Assembly: GCA_965263205.1 (NCBI GenBank)
Contig: CBDHHF010000030.1
Coordinates: 186,001-250,000, forward strand
DNA length: 64,000 bases
From: JBCCIM01 sp965263205
Lineage (GTDB): Bacteria > Bacteroidota > Rhodothermia > Rhodothermales > JAHQVL01
Direction: 5' to 3'
The notes beneath the pieces were generated by a model. That model did not search any database and was not told the DNA's origin. It saw only the letters and a list, made by a program, of their open reading frames with translations. The position numbers were made by a program, and so were the translations under genes. Position 1 is the first letter of the stretch; each line of letters begins with the position of its first letter. Positions 60,558 to 64,000 of this stretch are shown here, piece after piece.

Positions 60558-61832
60558 ATGCGACGTATTTCTTTTTTCTTATCGATGTTTATACTGTTCG
60601 TGGCAGGGTGCGATCTGAATTCGTTTCCTGACGATCCGCTCCCTACTGTGCCGCTGCAAGTGCGTGAGGATATTGTACTGTTCGAACGGCTTTCTCCCTA
60701 CTACATGCGCGGCTATTCGGTTATCGAACCCGGCGTTACGCTGACCATTGAGCCGGGTACGCAAATTATCGCTGAAAGCGACGGGTGCCGGCGCGATAAC
60801 ATCGGTTCCTGCGCAACCCTTATCGTTTCCAAAGGGGCATTTTTGGTTGCAGAAGGGACGGCAGATGATCCCATTCTTTTCACGTCTGATGATGATGGCC
60901 GAGGCGATTGGGGCGGTATTGTAATTAATGGCGATGCGCCTTGCAATACGGGCGCCGACTCTATGCCGCTGGCTGAAACGGGCGCATATTGTGGCGATAA
61001 CACGGCAGACAGCAGTGGCGTGCTTCGGTACGTCGTTGTAGAAAACGCCGGTGCCGTTGCTGTGGACTCTTCCACGCACTACCCGGGTAGCATTGCGTTT
61101 CATGGTGTGGGGAATCGTACAGTGGTAGAACATGTCCATGCCGTCAACAGTGGCAACAACGCTTTTTCGCTTGTTGGAGGCACGGTAGACCTCCGGTACG
61201 CCCTGGCAACGTGCGCTGCAGAAAACGGCTTCTCCTGGTACGACGGTTGGCAGGGCAGGGGGCAATTCTGGATCGCACAGCAGTGCAACGATAGAGCTGA
61301 TTCCGGAATTTACGGGGCGAACGTAACCCCATGGGACGTCTCACTTGAACTCGAACCGCGCTCTGGCCCTACCATCTACAATTTCTCCTTGATGGGATCG
61401 CCCGACCGTTCGGTAGGCAGTGAAGGCATCGAACTCACCCTCGGTACGGCCGCGACCCTGGTGAATGGTATTGTGTTCAACCACAAGCAGAAGGGGTTCT
61501 GGATAGATGATTCAGAATCATGTGTGTACATTCAGGACGGGAGCATTGAAATGCGCCATACCTATTTCGCTGCCAACGAACGCAACTTCACCAACCGTTG
61601 CGGCGAAAATGCACTTTTCCTCAATGACACTGCAGGCAACCAGGAAGGAGCGGACAACTTCATGCAAAACCCGTTTAGCCTGGCTGCTCCCAATTTCATG
61701 CTGACAAGCCAGGGACAGGCATTTCCGGCAGACCAAAGCGCTGCAGCCCTGAATTGGTTTGCGCCGGCCGCTTTTGTGGGGGGGATGGGCACAGATGATT
61801 GGACGGAGCCGCTGCGTATATCTGGCAATTGA
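60558..61832 (+). CDS. Right-handed beta-helix lipoprotein
   Basis: 424 aa. The lipobox FVAGC gives Cys18. After a linker, GYSVIEPGVTLTIEPGTQIIAESDG...LIVSKGAFLVAEGTADDPILFTSDDDGRGDWGGIVINGDAP matches the parallel beta-helix start common in Bacteroidota surface lipoproteins (often annotated as multidrug transporter or T9SS-associated). Further coils follow (GVLRYVVVENAGAVAVDSSTHYPGSIAFHGVGNRTVVEHVHAVNSGNNAFSLVGGTVDLRYALATC). Several Cys are spread through loops. It is likely exported to the outer surface and may bind or cleave polysaccharide, but no catalytic set is seen. Confidence 0.85.
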   Translation: MRRISFFLSMFILFVAGCDLNSFPDDPLPTVPLQVREDIVLFERLSPYYMRGYSVIEPGVTLTIEPGTQIIAESDGCRRDNIGSCATLIVSKGAFLVAEGTADDPILFTSDDDGRGDWGGIVINGDAPCNTGADSMPLAETGAYCGDNTADSSGVLRYVVVENAGAVAVDSSTHYPGSIAFHGVGNRTVVEHVHAVNSGNNAFSLVGGTVDLRYALATCAAENGFSWYDGWQGRGQFWIAQQCNDRADSGIYGANVTPWDVSLELEPRSGPTIYNFSLMGSPDRSVGSEGIELTLGTAATLVNGIVFNHKQKGFWIDDSESCVYIQDGSIEMRHTYFAANERNFTNRCGENALFLNDTAGNQEGADNFMQNPFSLAAPNFMLTSQGQAFPADQSAAALNWFAPAAFVGGMGTDDWTEPLRISGN

Positions 61833-61848
61833 GCTCCCAAAAGGGAGC
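61833..61848. terminator. Short hairpin between convergent genes
   Basis: GCTCCC-AAAA-GGGAGC directly after the beta-helix stop, followed by GATTTTAT. It is a weak terminator at best. Confidence 0.5.
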
Positions 61849-61883
61849 CGTTGATTTTATCCCCTCGTCTTGGAGGGCTAGCC

Positions 61884-63311
61884 TTACCTCACATCATAAC
61901 GATTGAATGTAACAAAGCTAAGGCCTGTTGCGATGCCGGCAAACAGGAAGAGAATCAGCGCATCAGGTAGCGTTTGACGGATGGGGCTGGTGAGGGATGG
62001 CTTTGCGAATTGCGGCATGTCCGTCAGATCCGGTTTGTCAGCCGCTGTTGGTTCAGCGCCAATCACAAAGCCGCTATTTGGGTTTTTCTCGTCGAGATAC
62101 GCCCGGAAGATGGTCCGGTATTCAGACAGAGCCGTCATGTAGCGTTGCTTGAGTCCTAAATCTGTTTGGCCCAACGTCATGCCGGCGAGTTGGAACGCCG
62201 CCGCGGGTGAGAAGCGCGAGAGCATAAACCCAAACCGCTGTTGCTCTTGCCGTTTGTTTGCCGCATCCTCATCTATTTTGCGGTTGTACTCTGCTATGTC
62301 TTCGTCCATCTCTTTTTGCAGATTCTCCGACTCAACCATCCAGTCCCATTCATTGTCTTCTTCGAATTGAGTTTGCTCTTCTTCAGACATACCTTCTGTT
62401 GCCTGATTCCGCTCGCGCATGGCCTCGCTCATGCTTTCAAAAAACGCCATCCGTCGCTCTTGCGCATAGCCTTCTTTTTGACTCTCTAGCTCCGTAACGG
62501 ACGGGACTTCATATACCTGCGAAGCAATCATCATCCCGCCTCGCGGAATCACCAGGACCATCAAGATCCAGAATACCAGCAAAATGAGGAACGACAAATT
62601 TGATTGATGCGTGAGGGTTGAGACAAGCATGCCCACACAGAGGAAGGCCGTCAGATACAACGCAGCGTAGCCTGTGAGGGCAGCAATGCTCATCCAGTCG
62701 TCAGGCGTAAACGGGATGCGTTGCAGCAGAATGAGTAAAAGTCCGAGTGCCAGCGGAATAAGCAGGGGGACCATTAAGCCGAGCCAGGCACCACTCAGTT
62801 TTGCTGCGATGTATGTAGTGCGCGGGACAGCGTTTGAAAGCATCAGCCGCAGGGTCCCCGTTTCCTTTTCGCCGCTAATCAGATCGTACGAAAAAACGAT
62901 GGTCAGCAGCGAGAGCACCACCTGGACGATAAAAAGAAAATCGATGGCCCGGAAAACGGCAAAAATTGGCTCAATGGAATAGGCACTCTGCCGCAGCTTA
63001 ATGTCTTGCCAGGAGCTGATAACGGAGTAACGGCCGATATCGAAGTGGACGCCGGATACAAAAATTTGCACTGGTTGGGGCTCACGAAAAACACGTTGCC
63101 GGCCGCCGATTTGTTGCCACCGATCTGCTTCGTTCAACTCCTGGCTTACCAGGGCTGTTGCTGCGTCGTATTGGGAGCGGCCGTTTTTGTATTCCATGAT
63201 GCCGGCCTGGATGCTCAGCAATGTAAGCACGGTACAGGCAACAAAGGTAGCGGTAAATTTGGGGCTCAGCAGCAGGTACTTGAGTTCTTTTTCTACTAGG
63301 GTCAGAAACAT
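61884..63311 (-). CDS. ABC-2-type permease with large extracytoplasmic domain (DUF3526-like)
   Basis: 475 aa. A TM helix is at about 19-37. A soluble stretch with coiled-coil character follows at about 40-110. Then a bundle of four to five TM helices (about 135-260: FLFIVQVVLSLLTIVFSYDLISGEKETGTLRLMLSN..., LSFLILLVFWILMVLVIP) contains the ABC-2 signature block ISGEKETGTLRLMLSNAVPR. A second acidic helical segment (about 270-400) follows, and the last TM ends SFVTFNRYDVR. The gene follows its paralogue (63354-) by 42 bp. Together they probably form the membrane part of an exporter or of a gliding/lipid system; the ATPase is off the window. Confidence 0.85.
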   Translation of the reverse strand: MFLTLVEKELKYLLLSPKFTATFVACTVLTLLSIQAGIMEYKNGRSQYDAATALVSQELNEADRWQQIGGRQRVFREPQPVQIFVSGVHFDIGRYSVISSWQDIKLRQSAYSIEPIFAVFRAIDFLFIVQVVLSLLTIVFSYDLISGEKETGTLRLMLSNAVPRTTYIAAKLSGAWLGLMVPLLIPLALGLLLILLQRIPFTPDDWMSIAALTGYAALYLTAFLCVGMLVSTLTHQSNLSFLILLVFWILMVLVIPRGGMMIASQVYEVPSVTELESQKEGYAQERRMAFFESMSEAMRERNQATEGMSEEEQTQFEEDNEWDWMVESENLQKEMDEDIAEYNRKIDEDAANKRQEQQRFGFMLSRFSPAAAFQLAGMTLGQTDLGLKQRYMTALSEYRTIFRAYLDEKNPNSGFVIGAEPTAADKPDLTDMPQFAKPSLTSPIRQTLPDALILFLFAGIATGLSFVTFNRYDVR

Positions 63312-63353
63312 AGATCTGTGTGGGAGAGGTTGGGGGTGGCAGACAAATACGAG

Positions 63354-64000
63354 CTAGCGCACGTCGTACTTGAGGAATGCCACAAAGGCGGCGGCGAAGA
63401 AGAAGAGATTGAAAAAGATGAGTAACCCGACATCGAGTGCAAGCGCAGGCATGATCGCGGATAACTGTGGGGGCGTGTAGTCAAATGCCGGCACATCACT
63501 GCTTTTAATGGGCTCAGGAGGCGGCGCGCTGTCATCTTCTGTGCGCATCACGATCATAAAACCGCCACCACCGCTCATGCCGGCTTTCTCTTCCTGAAAA
63601 CCCCGAAAGGTTTGCTGATAATCTTTTGCAGCCTGCATAAACTGATCTTCTGCATCCAATGAAGTCCCTGCAAGGTTTGTAATGGCAAGGGTGAATGCTG
63701 AAGCAGGGGAGAGTCTGGATAATCCGAAAGCCCACTGTTGCTGGATGCGCTGGCGGTTGTAGCGTTCGGTATTTAACCGCTCGCTCAGGTTGGCCATCTT
63801 TTCTTCGCGTGCATCGGCTAGCTCTTCCTGGGTTTTGCGGAATTTCTCCATCCGCTCTTCCATTTGGCGCTGCGCTTCTTCTTGCGAGGTACCCTCTGAA
63901 CTAAACTCGAAGCTAAAACTACTGCCGTCGCTGTCACCACCGAGTGCCTTTGCAAGAGCTTTCATGTCCTCCTGCACAAGCTGCGATTGGAGTTGCCGCT
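63354..64000 (-). CDS. ABC-2-type permease paralogue (partial, 5' end off window)
   Basis: The last 215 or so residues only. It shares layout with the next gene: acidic coiled-coil segment (QRQMEERMEKFRKTQEELADAREEKMANLSERLNTERYNRQRIQQQWAFGLSRLSPASAFTLAITNLAGTSL), a Gly/Pro loop, then a TM helix ending AFVAFLKYDVR, compared with SFVTFNRYDVR in the paralogue. The conserved RLSPA(S/A)AF element is in both. The reading frame is open to the window edge, so no start is called. Confidence 0.85.
   Translation of the reverse strand, partial: RQLQSQLVQEDMKALAKALGGDSDGSSFSFEFSSEGTSQEEAQRQMEERMEKFRKTQEELADAREEKMANLSERLNTERYNRQRIQQQWAFGLSRLSPASAFTLAITNLAGTSLDAEDQFMQAAKDYQQTFRGFQEEKAGMSGGGGFMIVMRTEDDSAPPPEPIKSSDVPAFDYTPPQLSAIMPALALDVGLLIFFNLFFFAAAFVAFLKYDVR

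Overview
The window looks like a chromosomal segment of a free-living, probably marine, Rhodothermota/Bacteroidota-type bacterium. The evidence is indirect: lipoproteins with Bacteroidota-like architecture, a Reg_prop/Y_Y_Y hybrid two-component protein ending in an AraC domain, a 31-residue COX24/AURKAIP1-type ribosomal protein, a tmRNA tag of the ANDYSFAM type, and a strong excess of the hexamer GCCGGC. No phage, transposase or CRISPR array was seen. No 16S rRNA is present, so the taxonomic call is an inference.

Layout. 0-10 kb: housekeeping and envelope genes (fasciclin lipoprotein, TerB/DUF697-like protein, proteasome-fold protein, tmRNA, DUF3667 protein, COX24-type protein, YtxH, YaaA, uridine kinase, transglutaminase-like protein, BirA). 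10-22 kb: TPR protein, Ser/Thr kinase, inositol monophosphatase, FabI, HAD phosphatase, L,D-transpeptidase, two NfeD proteins, a TonB-like lipoprotein and a CNT nucleoside transporter. 22-33 kb: secreted alpha/beta hydrolase, then a low-GC signalling block holding a degenerate kinase-receiver-AraC protein, a PhcB-like methyltransferase, a 757-aa orphan and a 1371-aa hybrid sensor. 33-39 kb: glycosyltransferase-like protein, PcrA/UvrD helicase and an iron-type binding lipoprotein, separated by repeat-rich gaps. 39-44 kb: a patch in which four adjacent genes (Nramp, FAH hydrolase, CrcB, esterase) carry frameshifts. 44-52 kb: DUF1080 lipoprotein, MnmD, GlcD-type oxidase, PilX-like protein, PmtA-like methyltransferase and a ThiF-like/YcaO azoline-forming protein split by one frameshift. 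52-57.7 kb: a SAM-I riboswitch and the methionine-branch genes metY-metX-aspartokinase-asd plus a GNAT. 57.7-64 kb: tRNA-Gly(GCC), a 14-bp tandem array, a sigma-like factor, a VOC protein, two envelope proteins and two ABC-2 permeases, the last cut by the window edge.

How genes fit together. The clearest unit is the methionine operon: a SAM riboswitch with its own terminator sits before metY, an intercistronic hairpin separates metY and metX, metX and the aspartokinase overlap by ATGA, and asd and the GNAT overlap by TAATG. The 23.8-33.1 kb block pairs a methyltransferase of the 3-hydroxypalmitate-methyl-ester family with two related AraC-type regulators, one of which appears to be a pseudokinase. 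It is the best candidate here for an undescribed signalling system.

Intergenic DNA is unusually structured. At least 14 copies of a short hairpin-forming repeat (core ATCCTGAGC-nnn-GCGAAGGAT), a TCGAATATCGAAC-type module, heptamer (ACTCCTC) and 14-mer (CGACACTCGGCATT) tandem arrays, and a second 80-bp family fill most gaps over 300 bp. Frameshifts are concentrated between 40.0 and 54.8 kb, where codon-level homology is otherwise intact. This points to local sequence error at least as much as to gene decay.
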